A DNA stretch of 64,000 nucleotides from Syntrophobacter sp. SbD2. GTDB lineage: Bacteria; Desulfobacterota; Binatia; UBA9968. The translations under genes were made by a program, and so were the position numbers. The stretch covers positions 1-64,000 of the forward strand of contig CAMDBU010000007.1 in the NCBI GenBank assembly GCA_945889495.1, given 5' to 3'. Under the pieces are notes generated by a model. The model saw only the letters and a list, made by a program, of their open reading frames with translations. It was not told the origin of the DNA and made no database searches. This document shows positions 31,620 to 40,625 of the stretch, piece after piece. Position 1 is the first letter of the stretch; each line of letters begins with the position of its first letter.

Positions 31620-32774
31620 ATGAAAATCACCAAGATTGAAACCATCCCGATTCGCCTGCCGACCCGCCGCGTGCATCAATGGAATAGTCTGACCACACCC
31701 ATCGGCGTCTACGTCATCATCAAGCTTTACACCGACGAAGGTTTGATCGGACTCGGTGAGGCGCCGGTGTTGAAGGACTGGGGCGGCGACCATGGCAAGT
31801 ATTTCGGCGAGACGCCACAGACCACGGCGCATATCATCGGCGACATTCTGGCGCCGGCCTTGGCCGGACAGGATCCCAGCCGTTTTGAATGGATTCACAG
31901 CCTGATGGACAAGGCGGTGAAAGGTTATCCCTACTGCAAAGCCGCCATCGATGCGGCGCTCTACGATGTCGTCGGCAAGCATTTGAACGTTCCCGCATAC
32001 CAATTGCTTGGCGGTTTGTTTCGCGAGCGTATTCCCATCGCTCATAGTTTGGGGTTGATGGAAATTCAGAAAGCGGTGGACGAAGCGCTGCAAGCCAAAG
32101 CCGAAGGCGTGAAAACCATCAAGCTAAAAGGCGGCGTCGAACAAAAGCGCGATGTCGAATTGGTCCGGCAGATTCGCCAAGCCATCGGCCCGGATCTAAA
32201 TATCTGCGTTGACGCCAACCAAGGTTATCCGACAGCCAAAGCCGCGGTGAAGATCATTAGGGAGATGGAAATATATAATCTGCTCTACATGGAACAGCCG
32301 GTGGAAGGCATCGATCAAATGGCCGAGGTAACGCGCCGGGTCGACACGCCGATCATGGCCGACGAGAGCGCCTGGACGGCCCAGGACGTGATTGAAATCA
32401 TCCAGAAGAAAGCCGCCGATGTGATCTCGATCTACACCACCAAGCCGGGCGGCATGTTCAAAGGCAAAAAAGTCGCGGCGGTGGCCGAAGCGGCGGGCAT
32501 GAAGTGCAACGTCAATGGCTCCGTGGAGACCGGTGTCGGCAATGCCGCCAACATTCATCTCGCCGCGTCTACCGGCGTAGTGACCTATGGCTGCGTCGTG
32601 CCGGTGTCGACGCCCAAGGGCCAGGGCAGCGGCGGCATCGCCGGGATTTATTATTCGGACGATATCATCACCGAAGCCTTCGAATACGCCGACGGCGATG
32701 TCATCGTGTCGTCGAAGCCAGGGCTGGGGATTGAGCTGGATGAAGATAAGATGAAGCACTATCGGATCGATTAG
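31620..32774 (+). CDS. Mandelate racemase / muconate lactonizing enzyme family protein
   Basis: A 384-residue enolase-superfamily protein: N-terminal capping domain and (beta/alpha)7 barrel. The acid/base Lys appears as K-L-K (Lys168, Lys170), metal ligands as Asp198 (C-V-D-A-N-Q-G-Y), Glu225 (M-E-Q-P-V-E) and Asp248/Glu249 (M-A-D-E-S-A-W), and the second catalytic Lys as Lys275 (Y-T-T-K-P-G-G). The Lys-Lys arrangement is the MLE type (cycloisomerase, racemase/epimerase). ATG 31620 was chosen as the first residue of the domain; no clear ribosome site, because the leader is a repeat. Substrate unknown. Confidence 0.87.
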   Translation: MKITKIETIPIRLPTRRVHQWNSLTTPIGVYVIIKLYTDEGLIGLGEAPVLKDWGGDHGKYFGETPQTTAHIIGDILAPALAGQDPSRFEWIHSLMDKAVKGYPYCKAAIDAALYDVVGKHLNVPAYQLLGGLFRERIPIAHSLGLMEIQKAVDEALQAKAEGVKTIKLKGGVEQKRDVELVRQIRQAIGPDLNICVDANQGYPTAKAAVKIIREMEIYNLLYMEQPVEGIDQMAEVTRRVDTPIMADESAWTAQDVIEIIQKKAADVISIYTTKPGGMFKGKKVAAVAEAAGMKCNVNGSVETGVGNAANIHLAASTGVVTYGCVVPVSTPKGQGSGGIAGIYYSDDIITEAFEYADGDVIVSSKPGLGIELDEDKMKHYRID

Positions 32775-32828
32775 ACTGCCGCGTCTTCGAATGATTCATT
32801 CCCTCGCGATACTTACGGCAGGCACTTC

Positions 32829-32912
32829 CGTCATACCGGCGCAGGCCGGTATCCAGCCGGGGCTGGGTGGGGAAGACCGAACCTGGATTCCCGCTTGCGC
32901 GGGAATGACGGA
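32829..32912. repeat. Paired-hairpin repeat A3
   Basis: cgtcataccggcgcaggccg with ggtatccag, a 25-base spacer, then acctggattcccgcttgcgc with gggaatgacgg: two hairpin halves in inverted order, the clearest example of the family. Confidence 0.9.
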
Positions 32913-32951
32913 TGAACCAGTCCGGCTGCTATTCTCCCAAGCTGAATCGAT

Positions 32952-34058
32952 ATGACCATCAAGAAAATCGCTATCCTCGGCGCCGGCAACGGCGGCTGCG
33001 CCGCCGCCGCCGATTTGACGCTGCGCGGTTTTCAAGTGCGATTGTTCTCGCGCTCGGAAAGCACCACGGTCAAACTCGGCAAGCTGGGCGAGATCGAGTT
33101 GGTTGAGAATGGCGTGACTAAGAAAGCCGCGCCGTTTTTTTTGAGCCCGCATTTGCCGCCGGTGGTCCAAGGCGTCGATCTAATCGTCGTCACCACGCCG
33201 GCGGTGGGGCATGAGTACTTGGCCGAGGGCATCGCCAACTACCTCACCGACGGGCAAAAAATCCTCCTCAATCCCGGCCACACCGGCGGCGCGCTGCACT
33301 TCGCCAACGCTTTGCGCCAGGCCGGCTGTAAAGCGGATGTGCAGCTGTGCGAGACGGTGACGCTGACTTATATCTGTCGCATGCCGCAGTTTGGGCGGGT
33401 CGAAGTCTACCGGCGCACGACTAACCTGCGCTGGGCGGCATTTCCGGGCAAGCACACGGCTGCATTGGTCGGGGAAATTCAAACCGTCTTCCCCAATGTT
33501 GTAGCTGCCGCCAACGTGATGGAAACCGGTTTCTGTAATATCAATGCGATCATGCATCCGGCCGGCATGCTCGGCAACGTCGGTTGGATCGAGAAATCCG
33601 GCGGCGACTTTCTCTACTACCGCGAAGGGATCACGCCGGCGATCGGCGCGTGGATCGATGCCGTGGACCAGGAACGGCTAGCAATCGTCCGGCGGTTGGG
33701 CCTGCCGGCGCTGCGCTTCGTCGACATTTTTCATCAGGCGGGACTGACGACCGCGGAGGCCCGCGATACCGGTTCGGCATATGAGGCGATTCACAACAGC
33801 GAGCCCAACTTCACGATCAAAGCGCCGCCGGCGCTCGATCACCGCTACATCCGCGAAGATGTCGGTTACGGTTTGGTGCCGATGGCGGAGATCGGTAAAT
33901 TGTTGGGCGTACATACCCCGGTGATGGATGCGCTGATCAAACTTGCTTCGACCGCCTTGGGCGTAGATTTTCGTAACGAAGGTTTGACACTGGGGAAGAT
34001 GGGATTGGCGGGAGTCGCCGCCGAACGATTGCCGGCAATTCTTGCCGATGGTTTCTAG
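32952..34058 (+). CDS. NAD/NADP octopine/nopaline dehydrogenase family protein
   Basis: A 368-residue opine dehydrogenase-like protein: N-terminal Rossmann fold (A-I-L-G-A-G-N-G-G-C-A-A-A at 7-19), C-terminal helical domain with the catalytic His in I-N-A-I-M-H-P-A-G-M-L-G-N. Opine dehydrogenases reductively join an amino acid and a keto acid, or run the reverse. A carboxylate or amino-acid derivative is likely. The LLM oxidoreductase gene starts 8 bases downstream, so they are co-transcribed. Confidence 0.88.
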   Translation: MTIKKIAILGAGNGGCAAAADLTLRGFQVRLFSRSESTTVKLGKLGEIELVENGVTKKAAPFFLSPHLPPVVQGVDLIVVTTPAVGHEYLAEGIANYLTDGQKILLNPGHTGGALHFANALRQAGCKADVQLCETVTLTYICRMPQFGRVEVYRRTTNLRWAAFPGKHTAALVGEIQTVFPNVVAAANVMETGFCNINAIMHPAGMLGNVGWIEKSGGDFLYYREGITPAIGAWIDAVDQERLAIVRRLGLPALRFVDIFHQAGLTTAEARDTGSAYEAIHNSEPNFTIKAPPALDHRYIREDVGYGLVPMAEIGKLLGVHTPVMDALIKLASTALGVDFRNEGLTLGKMGLAGVAAERLPAILADGF

Positions 34059-34066
34059 GAGACTTT

Positions 34067-35050
34067 ATGAGAGTTGGGCTTTGCTTCGATGGCTTCTATT
34101 CGATTCAGGAGATGATCGAGCTGGCGCGGTTGGCCGATGACATCGGTATGGACTCGATCTGGATGTCGGATCATCTTTGTTTCCGCGATTCCATGACCAC
34201 CGCCATGGCGCTTCTGGCTTCGACCAAGCAGATCAAAGTCGCGGCGGCGCCGGCGAGCCCGTACTCGCGCAACCCGATCATCACCGCCATGGCGCTCGCC
34301 ACCATGGATGAGTTCGCGCCCGGTCGGGTCATCGGCAGCCCGGGCACGGGCAACGCCGCGGCGCTCAAGGAAGCCGGCATGGAGTCGCCCCATCCGCTGC
34401 AAACCATGCGCGAGTATGTCGAGATCCTGCGCCGCTATTTGAAAGGCGATACGGTCAGCTATCAAGGCAAGATGTTTCACATCAACGGCGCCAAGATGGG
34501 TTTTGTGCCGGCGGCGCCGATCAAGATGTATATCACCGCGGTGCGCTCGCGCATGCTGCAATTGGGCGGCGAGATCGGCGACGGTGTCTTGCTGTCGGCG
34601 GGCTGCGCGCCAGGTTATATCCGTAAGTGCGCCGACGATATCGCGGTCGGCGCGGCCAAGGGCGGCAAGCCGGCGCAGCATGTGGAAGTCGCCGGCTTTG
34701 TCACCGCCGCGGTTGCCGATAGCGCCAAGGAAGCCATCGAAGCCAACAAGCATTTTCTCGCCTACATCTTTCGCAACGTGCACCATGCCGAGAACATCCG
34801 TCTGGGCGGCGGCAAAGTCGATCAAGATGGGCTCGCGGCGGCGGTGGGCAAGCGAGATTGGGAAGCGGCCAAGAAATTTATCAGCGACGAAGTGGTCTTC
34901 GCTCACTCGGTGGCCGGGACGCCGGGCGACTGCGCCAAGCAGCTCGACGCCTTCACCAAGGGCGGCTTGGGTTTGCCGATCATCCTGCCCACCGGCACTC
35001 AGGAGGGGCGCATGCGGGTGGTGCGCATGGCAAGGGAAGTTATCGGATAA
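34067..35050 (+). CDS. LLM class flavin-dependent oxidoreductase
   Basis: A 327-residue luciferase-like monooxygenase/F420-dependent reductase TIM barrel. R-V-G-L-C-F-D-G-F-Y-S-I-Q-E start, W-M-S-D-H-L in strand 2, G-R-V-I-G-S-P-G-T-G-N phosphate loop and a G-G-E-I-G-D-G-V helix are typical. FMN or F420 cannot be distinguished by eye. Co-transcribed with the opine dehydrogenase-like gene; a binding protein gene follows after an ATAATGG-type spacer. Confidence 0.87.
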   Translation: MRVGLCFDGFYSIQEMIELARLADDIGMDSIWMSDHLCFRDSMTTAMALLASTKQIKVAAAPASPYSRNPIITAMALATMDEFAPGRVIGSPGTGNAAALKEAGMESPHPLQTMREYVEILRRYLKGDTVSYQGKMFHINGAKMGFVPAAPIKMYITAVRSRMLQLGGEIGDGVLLSAGCAPGYIRKCADDIAVGAAKGGKPAQHVEVAGFVTAAVADSAKEAIEANKHFLAYIFRNVHHAENIRLGGGKVDQDGLAAAVGKRDWEAAKKFISDEVVFAHSVAGTPGDCAKQLDAFTKGGLGLPIILPTGTQEGRMRVVRMAREVIG

Positions 35051-35088
35051 ATTGATAATGGAGAATGGAGAATTGAAAATTGATAATG
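35051..35088. repeat. TTGATAATGGAGAATGG word repeat, copy E3
   Basis: Tandem GATAATG/GAGAATGG words between the LLM gene and the next binding protein; same style as E1 and E2. Confidence 0.65.
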
Positions 35089-35116
35089 TTTTCGGATTGG
35101 GATTAAGAGGAGAGGG

Positions 35117-36139
35117 ATGAATTTTATGTCGGCGATAAATACGCGCAAGTTAGCGGTGCTTTCGTTGTTCTTTCTATTTGCCAGCTCTCAATCGCTGCCA
35201 GCGCAGCAAGTCAGCTTGGAGGCGGCGAAGAAGGAAGGTAAAGTTTTTGTCTACGGCACGATCATTCCCCAGGTGATGAAACTGATCGAAGCCGGCTTTG
35301 AAGCCAAGTACGGCGTCAATATCGAATACTGGCGCGGCGACGCGACCAAGGTGGTCGACCGCATGTTGACCGAGTGGCGCGCCGGCAAGCCGGGTTTCGA
35401 CATGGTGATCGGCGCGCGTGGGCCGTTGTCGTTGGCCAAGGCCGATGGCGTCTACGCCAAGTTCACGCCCGCCAGCGCGGCTAATTTTCCCGCCAAGTTC
35501 CGTGACAAGGATGGCCAGCTCACCGCCTGGCGCATCACGCCGGTGGGGATTCTGGTCAATACCGAGCTCGTGAAACCCGCTGACATGCCGAAGAGTTTGG
35601 ACGATTTATTAGACCCCAAATGGCAGGGCAAGATCAGCATGCCCGATCCGTCACGCCACGCCAGCACGGCGACGTTTTTGTGGAACCTGCAAAAGCTCAA
35701 GGGCGACAAATGGCTCGACTTCGTGCGCGCCCTGGCGAAACAGAGGCCGCTGTTGGTGGAGTCATATTCCTCAGTCCCCAACGCCATCGTCCGTGGCGAG
35801 GCTGCGCTGGGCATTTCCTACATTCAATACGTGCCCCAGACCAAAGGGCCCATCGGCTTCGCGCCGATCGATCAAGTGTTCGCCGATCCGAGCGATGCGG
35901 CGATTAGCGCCAAAGCGGTCAATCCCAATGCGGCGCGCTTTTTGATCGATTACCTCTGTTCCCCCGAGGGTCAAAAGAAGGTCGCCGAGACCCATGAGTT
36001 CGTGCTCTCGCCGGGCGTTTACCCGGCGATCAAGGGCGCCGAGCGGATCATGGCTAACCTGCAACTCTTGGAAGATCCGAGCAGCGAGCAGTTGCAAAAG
36101 CTGCTGAGCGACTTCCGCCAACTGTTCGTCGCCAAGTAA
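35117..36139 (+). CDS. Iron(III)-type ABC substrate-binding protein (pair copy 1)
   Basis: A 340-residue exported family 1 binding protein (AfuA/FutA-like), signal peptide ending S-L-P-A-Q. Features A-A-K-K-E-G-K-V-F-V-Y-G, Y-W-R-G-D-A-T-K-V-V-D-R, G-K-I-S-M-P-D-P-S-R and the C-terminal S-P-E-G-Q-K-K-V-A-E. Related to its downstream neighbour at 36213 and more distantly to the triplet at 0.2-3.7 kb. With the permease at 37589 it may form a transport unit lacking the ATPase. Confidence 0.9.
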   Translation: MNFMSAINTRKLAVLSLFFLFASSQSLPAQQVSLEAAKKEGKVFVYGTIIPQVMKLIEAGFEAKYGVNIEYWRGDATKVVDRMLTEWRAGKPGFDMVIGARGPLSLAKADGVYAKFTPASAANFPAKFRDKDGQLTAWRITPVGILVNTELVKPADMPKSLDDLLDPKWQGKISMPDPSRHASTATFLWNLQKLKGDKWLDFVRALAKQRPLLVESYSSVPNAIVRGEAALGISYIQYVPQTKGPIGFAPIDQVFADPSDAAISAKAVNPNAARFLIDYLCSPEGQKKVAETHEFVLSPGVYPAIKGAERIMANLQLLEDPSSEQLQKLLSDFRQLFVAK

Positions 36140-36212
36140 CCTGGCGCCGTCGACTTACTTGACTTAAGCGGGGCGCGTCGGTACTTTTTGTTCGCTCTAA
36201 CCGGAGGATACG

Positions 36213-37226
36213 ATGAAGCGTTTTGCGACACTCTTAGCTCTGCTGGCCGGTCTCACTTTCCACGGCGCGCCGTCCTGGGCGCAGCCGGCCAATGTCGACG
36301 CCGCCAAGAAGGAAGGCAAGGTGGTGGTCTACGGTTCCGTCGTGCCCCAGGCGATGGACGGGCTACACCAGGCGTTCAAAAAGAAATACGGCATCGACGT
36401 CGACTACTGGCGCGGCTCTTCGACCCAGGTGTCCGAGCGCGCCTTGACCGAATGGCGCGCCGGCAAGCCGGGCTTCGACATCGCCGAGGGTAATCGCGGC
36501 GTGCAGCTGATCATGAAAAACGAGGGCTTGTTTCAAAAATTCGTGCCGCCCAACTCGGACAAGTTCCCCGCCCAGTACAAAGAGAAAGACGGCATGATCA
36601 CCCCCTGGCGGGTGCTGCCGATCAGCATTCTTTACAATACCGAGATGGTCAAGCCGGCCGATCTGCCGAAGACCTTCGACGATTTGTTGAATCCCAAATG
36701 GAGCGGCAAGATTTCCATTCCCGATCCGACCCGCCATACCACCACGGCGCAATTTCTCTGGAACCTGCGGCGCAAAGAGTTCAAGGGCGACAAGTGGCTG
36801 GACTTCGTCAAGGCGCTGGCCAAACAAAATCCGGTGTTGGTCGACTCTCTGGCGCCGGTGACCACCACGGTGATCAAAGGCGAAGCGATTTTGGGCGTCA
36901 CCTACATCAAGTACATCAAGCAATATAAGGGGCCGGTGGATTACATCCCGATGGATAAGTATTTGACCGATCCCAATTACCTGAGTCTCAGCGCCAAGTC
37001 GACCCGGTCCAATGCCGCCAAGCTCTATATCGACTTCGCCTGCTCCGTCGAAGGTCAAAAGGAAATCGCCGAGGACGGCGAGTTCGTCCTGGCGCCGGGC
37101 GTCTATCCGCCGATCAGGGACGCCGAAAAAGTCGCGCCGCGCATGGTCTTCATGGAAAATCCCACCGAGGATGAGTTCAAGAAACTCATGAGCGGGACTT
37201 TTCGCGAAATCTTCGCCGCCAAGTAA
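36213..37226 (+). CDS. Iron(III)-type ABC substrate-binding protein (pair copy 2)
   Basis: A 337-residue paralogue of the preceding gene with a well-formed signal peptide (ends P-S-W-A-Q-P) and CGGAGGA upstream of the ATG. Shares V-V-Y-G-S-V-V-P-Q-A-M, D-Y-W-R-G-S-S-T-Q-V and A-P-G-V-Y-P-P-I. A strong terminator follows, so the permease gene 360 bases later probably has its own promoter. Ligand could be iron or an organic anion; the class contains both. Confidence 0.9.
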   Translation: MKRFATLLALLAGLTFHGAPSWAQPANVDAAKKEGKVVVYGSVVPQAMDGLHQAFKKKYGIDVDYWRGSSTQVSERALTEWRAGKPGFDIAEGNRGVQLIMKNEGLFQKFVPPNSDKFPAQYKEKDGMITPWRVLPISILYNTEMVKPADLPKTFDDLLNPKWSGKISIPDPTRHTTTAQFLWNLRRKEFKGDKWLDFVKALAKQNPVLVDSLAPVTTTVIKGEAILGVTYIKYIKQYKGPVDYIPMDKYLTDPNYLSLSAKSTRSNAAKLYIDFACSVEGQKEIAEDGEFVLAPGVYPPIRDAEKVAPRMVFMENPTEDEFKKLMSGTFREIFAAK

Positions 37227-37260
37227 TTATTGAAAAGGGTCGGCGAATAGTGAATATAGG

Positions 37261-37292
37261 AGGGCCAGCCAACCGGCTGGCCCTTGTTTTTT
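37261..37292 (+). terminator. Rho-independent terminator
   Basis: 10-bp stem agggccagcc (37261-37270) / ggctggccct (37275-37284), loop AACC, followed by TGTTTTTT. Ends the binding-protein pair transcript. Confidence 0.92.
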
Positions 37293-37335
37293 GGTGTTGC
37301 GCCAGTAATCGAAGAAGCAACTGAGAATCGGATGA

Positions 37336-37364
37336 TTGGCCGCAAAGAACGCAAAGGGCACAAA
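37336..37364. repeat. TTGGCCGCAAAGAACGCAAAG spacer word, copy D3
   Basis: Direct-orientation copy in the 360-base spacer before the permease gene. The rest of that spacer holds the half repeat A4 and nothing else recognisable. Confidence 0.75.
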
Positions 37365-37450
37365 GTAGTTCCCAAACTCAAATCCGGGGTAGGGGCATAT
37401 GGCATACGCCCTGGGTGGGGAGCGGGGTTCGCCGAGCAGGGTGAAGGGAA

Positions 37451-37482
37451 GCCTGGATTCCGGCCTACGCCGGAATGACGGA
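37451..37482. repeat. Half paired-hairpin repeat A4
   Basis: Only the right half, gcctggattccggcctacgc with cggaatgacgg, is present; the left half has been lost or never existed. Confidence 0.8.
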
Positions 37483-37588
37483 AGAAAGAGACTACTTCTG
37501 ATCGATGGGATTGAAACCTCTTCATTCAAAGCCGGGAGTGGTTTGACGGCAGTAAACCGAAGAGACTCAACGGAATAAGCGAACAGCG

Positions 37589-39307
37589 ATGTTTTCACGA
37601 GTGGCCGGCATGTTCCGGCGCGATCCGCAGTTGGCGGTGGTGTTGTCGGTGGGCGCGGTGATCGCTTATCTGAGCCTGTCGCCGACGCTGATGCTGTTCT
37701 ACGGCAGCTTTCGCAGCAAGCCGCTGGGCGTTCCCGGCGAGTTTACCTTGGCGCACTACATCAACGCCTACAGCGATCCGCTGACCTATAAGTTACTGTT
37801 CAATTCCTTCGTCTTCGCCGGCGGCTCGGCGATCGTCGCCACCGCGCTGGCGGCGACCTTGGCGTGGATCTCGATCCGCACCAACGCGCCGTTTCGTAAG
37901 TTCTTCGAGATCACCGCCATCGTGCCGAATATTTTTCCGCCGGTGATGTTGTCGGTGGCTTGGACGGTGCTCTTGAGCCCGCGCACCGGGCTGATCAATC
38001 GCGCTTTGATGGCTACCTTCAATCTGTCCGAGGCGCCGTTCAATCTCTATTCGCTCTGGGGCATGGTGTTCGTTGAAAGTTTAATCACCACGCCGCTGGC
38101 CTTCCTGATGGTGTCCGCGGCGCTCTATTCCATGGACCCGTCCTTGGAAGAGTCGGCGCGGGTGGCCGGATCGAGCAATATGCAGATCGCCTGGCGCATC
38201 ACCATGCCGATCGTTCGGCCGGCGCTCTTGGCCTCGGCGATGTTGAATTTCGTCCGCGCCATCGAGAGCTTCGACACTCCGGCGATCATCGCCCTGCCGG
38301 CGCGCATTGAAGTGTTCACCACCAAGATCTACCGGGAAGCCATCGGCGCCTTTCCGCCCAATCAAAATCTCGCCGCCGCCTACGGCGTCACGCTGCTGAT
38401 GATCACCATGGTGTTCGTCTATTTTTACCGGCGCCTGACCGCGCGCTCGGAGCGTTACGTGACGGTTACCGGGCGCGGCTATCGGCCGATGATCATCGAT
38501 CTCGGTCCCTGGCGCTATCTGGCGTCCACGGTTGCCGGGTTGATTTTGATCTTGATCGTCGTGCTGCCGGCCCTGGTGCTGATCTACGTTTCCTTCATCA
38601 CCTACGTCCATGTGCCGGGACCTAAGACTTGGGAGCTTCTGACTCTCGACAACTACAAAGCCAATCTCGGCGACTCTCGCACCTACCGGGCGCTGCAAAA
38701 TAGTTTGTTTCTAGCGATCGGCGGCGCGACCCTGTGCATGCTTTTGGCGTCGCTCACCGCCTGGGTGACGACCAAGACCAAAGCGCGGGGACGCGGCCTC
38801 ATCGAAGCTTTGACGTTTATTCCCTTGGCCTTTCCCGGCACCGCGCTGGCGATCGGTTTACTTTGGACCTACGTCTATATACCGCTGCCGATCTACGGTA
38901 CTTTGTGGATTCTCATGATCGGCTATATCACGCGGTTTTTGCCCTACGGCCTGCGCACCATGACCAGCACCATCGTGCAGCTGCACGACGATCTCCAGCA
39001 GGCCTCGATGGTCTGCGGCGCGAGCTTTCTGACCACCTTCCGGCGCATTCTCTTGCCGCTCCTGCGGCCGGGGTTTATCGCCGGCTGGATTCTCTTGGCG
39101 TCGATCTTTCTGCGCGAGTTTAGCACCTCGGTGTTTCTCTACTCGCCGGGGTCCGAGCCCTTGGGGCCGCTGCTGTATCATTTCTACGTCGACGGCAATC
39201 TCGGCCCCATGTGCTCGCTGGCGTTGGTGGTGAGTTTGGTGTGCATGACGCTGATCTTGATCGCGCGCCGGATCGGCAAAGCCTGCGGCGGCTTGGACGG
39301 TCATTGA
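37589..39307 (+). CDS. Iron(III)-type ABC transporter permease, fused two-domain
   Basis: A 572-residue inner-membrane permease with about twelve helices in two homologous halves (FbpB/AfuB/ThiP type). Each half carries an EAA loop that docks the ATPase: S-L-E-E-S-A-R-V-A-G-S-S near residue 185 and D-L-Q-Q-A-S-M-V-C-G-A-S near residue 470. It probably works with the binding proteins at 35117 and 36213. The next gene is an M20 protein, so the ATPase gene expected here is missing. It is the only ABC permease in the window. Confidence 0.92.
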   Translation: MFSRVAGMFRRDPQLAVVLSVGAVIAYLSLSPTLMLFYGSFRSKPLGVPGEFTLAHYINAYSDPLTYKLLFNSFVFAGGSAIVATALAATLAWISIRTNAPFRKFFEITAIVPNIFPPVMLSVAWTVLLSPRTGLINRALMATFNLSEAPFNLYSLWGMVFVESLITTPLAFLMVSAALYSMDPSLEESARVAGSSNMQIAWRITMPIVRPALLASAMLNFVRAIESFDTPAIIALPARIEVFTTKIYREAIGAFPPNQNLAAAYGVTLLMITMVFVYFYRRLTARSERYVTVTGRGYRPMIIDLGPWRYLASTVAGLILILIVVLPALVLIYVSFITYVHVPGPKTWELLTLDNYKANLGDSRTYRALQNSLFLAIGGATLCMLLASLTAWVTTKTKARGRGLIEALTFIPLAFPGTALAIGLLWTYVYIPLPIYGTLWILMIGYITRFLPYGLRTMTSTIVQLHDDLQQASMVCGASFLTTFRRILLPLLRPGFIAGWILLASIFLREFSTSVFLYSPGSEPLGPLLYHFYVDGNLGPMCSLALVVSLVCMTLILIARRIGKACGGLDGH

Positions 39308-39353
39308 AAATAAAGCCATGCGGCGTGGGGTTTGAGGCACGAGGAAGAAAGTT

Positions 39354-40544
39354 ATGTTGGACGCAGGTACTGCTAAGAAATTAATCGATAAGAACTTATC
39401 CTACGACGAGGTCAAGCGGCTTACCGTGAAGCTGGTGCAGCACGCCAGCCCCCAGACCCGATTGCTCGAAGCCGAGCCCCAGGTGCTGGCGCTGATCAAA
39501 GACGTGGTCATGCCGGAGTTGCAACAGTCGGGGCTGAAGCCGTTCATCGATAAGATGGGCAACTTGGTGCTGATCATCAAGGGGCGCCAACCCCAGGGCC
39601 GCTTGATGCTGGTGGGCTACGCTATGTGCGCGGCGCCGAGCACCATGAAAAATCCCTACTCCGGTGAGATCGTCGATGGCGCGCCCTATAAACTCAACGG
39701 CGAATGCGTCTGGGGGCGCGGCGCCTGCGAGCAGAAGGGCAGCCTGGCCGCCATGATGGCGGCGGTGAAGTTCATCGGCACCAATAATGTCGAGCTGCCC
39801 AGCGATCTTTATTTCGTCGTCAGCACCGCCGGCGAGACCGGCAAGCATGATTCGCTCGTGCATGTGCTCGATCATGACAACGTCCAGGCCGAGTGGTGCG
39901 TCATCGATGGTCCGCCGGAGATTCAGTTGGGCAACAAAGGCCGAGTCGACGTGCTGGTCACGGTGAAGGGCAAACAGGCCCATAGCAGCCGCCCCTGGGA
40001 GGGTGTCAATGCCATCGACGGCGCCATGCGGGTGTTGGAGCGCTTACGGCCGCTGATGCCGGTGCCGGAAGATAAGCGCCATCCGGAGTTGGGCAACGTG
40101 AGCCTCACCACCAACGCCATCGAAAGTTTCCCCAAGGCTACTCATACAATCCAGAGCGAATGCCGCATCATGTTCGACCGCCGCCTGCTTCCCGGTGACG
40201 ACGCCGGCCAGGCGATCGAACAGATGAAGCAGGCGATCGGCACAATAGAACCCTTCGAGGTTGTCGTTGAAGCGCGCGATTTTATGTATCCCAGCGAAGT
40301 GGCGAAAGACGCCGAAGTGGTGCAGGTGCTGGAGCAGGGGATCAGGACGATGCTCAACTACGAGCCGAAGTTTTCTTATTCAACCGCCGCCAACGACACC
40401 GGCCTGTTCAACCATCGCGGCATCCAGGCGATCAACTACGGCGCCCGCGACATCCGCTTTCAACATACCGATCATGATTTGGTGGCGTTGAACAACGTTT
40501 TTAACGCGGCCAAGGTTTTTGCCTTTTTAGGCATTCATCGTTAA
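39354..40544 (+). CDS. M20-family peptidase-like protein with altered first metal site
   Basis: A 396-residue ArgE/DapE/CPG2-fold protein with lid domain (K-G-K-Q-A-H-S-S-R-P-W-E-G-V-N-A-I). The usual H-x-D of the first metal is Y89-A-M91 (L-V-G-Y-A-M-C-A-A-P), and the Asp of G-R-G-x-x-D-x-K-G is Glu126. One Glu of the E-E pair remains (A-G-E-T-G), and a late His (F-Q-H-T-D-H-D) is kept. Either catalysis uses fewer metals or it is a non-hydrolytic derivative. It lies 46 bases after the permease gene. Confidence 0.82.
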   Translation: MLDAGTAKKLIDKNLSYDEVKRLTVKLVQHASPQTRLLEAEPQVLALIKDVVMPELQQSGLKPFIDKMGNLVLIIKGRQPQGRLMLVGYAMCAAPSTMKNPYSGEIVDGAPYKLNGECVWGRGACEQKGSLAAMMAAVKFIGTNNVELPSDLYFVVSTAGETGKHDSLVHVLDHDNVQAEWCVIDGPPEIQLGNKGRVDVLVTVKGKQAHSSRPWEGVNAIDGAMRVLERLRPLMPVPEDKRHPELGNVSLTTNAIESFPKATHTIQSECRIMFDRRLLPGDDAGQAIEQMKQAIGTIEPFEVVVEARDFMYPSEVAKDAEVVQVLEQGIRTMLNYEPKFSYSTAANDTGLFNHRGIQAINYGARDIRFQHTDHDLVALNNVFNAAKVFAFLGIHR

Positions 40545-40550
40545 AGAAAT

Positions 40551-40625
40551 CTGTTCCAGACGTTCCAATCGTTCCAAAGGTTCCATCCGGAATTACGGTT
40601 GGAAGGATTGGAACATTTGGAACAG
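40551..40625. repeat. GTTCCAATCGTTCCAA inverted repeat
   Basis: Arms 40551-40570 and 40606-40625 match over 20 positions with three mismatches, each built from TTCCAA words. Sits between convergent genes and may act as a bidirectional terminator. Confidence 0.75.

Noticed and set aside
37589-40544. Complete ABC iron importer operon
   Set aside because: The ATPase gene is missing; the gene after the permease is an M20-family protein.
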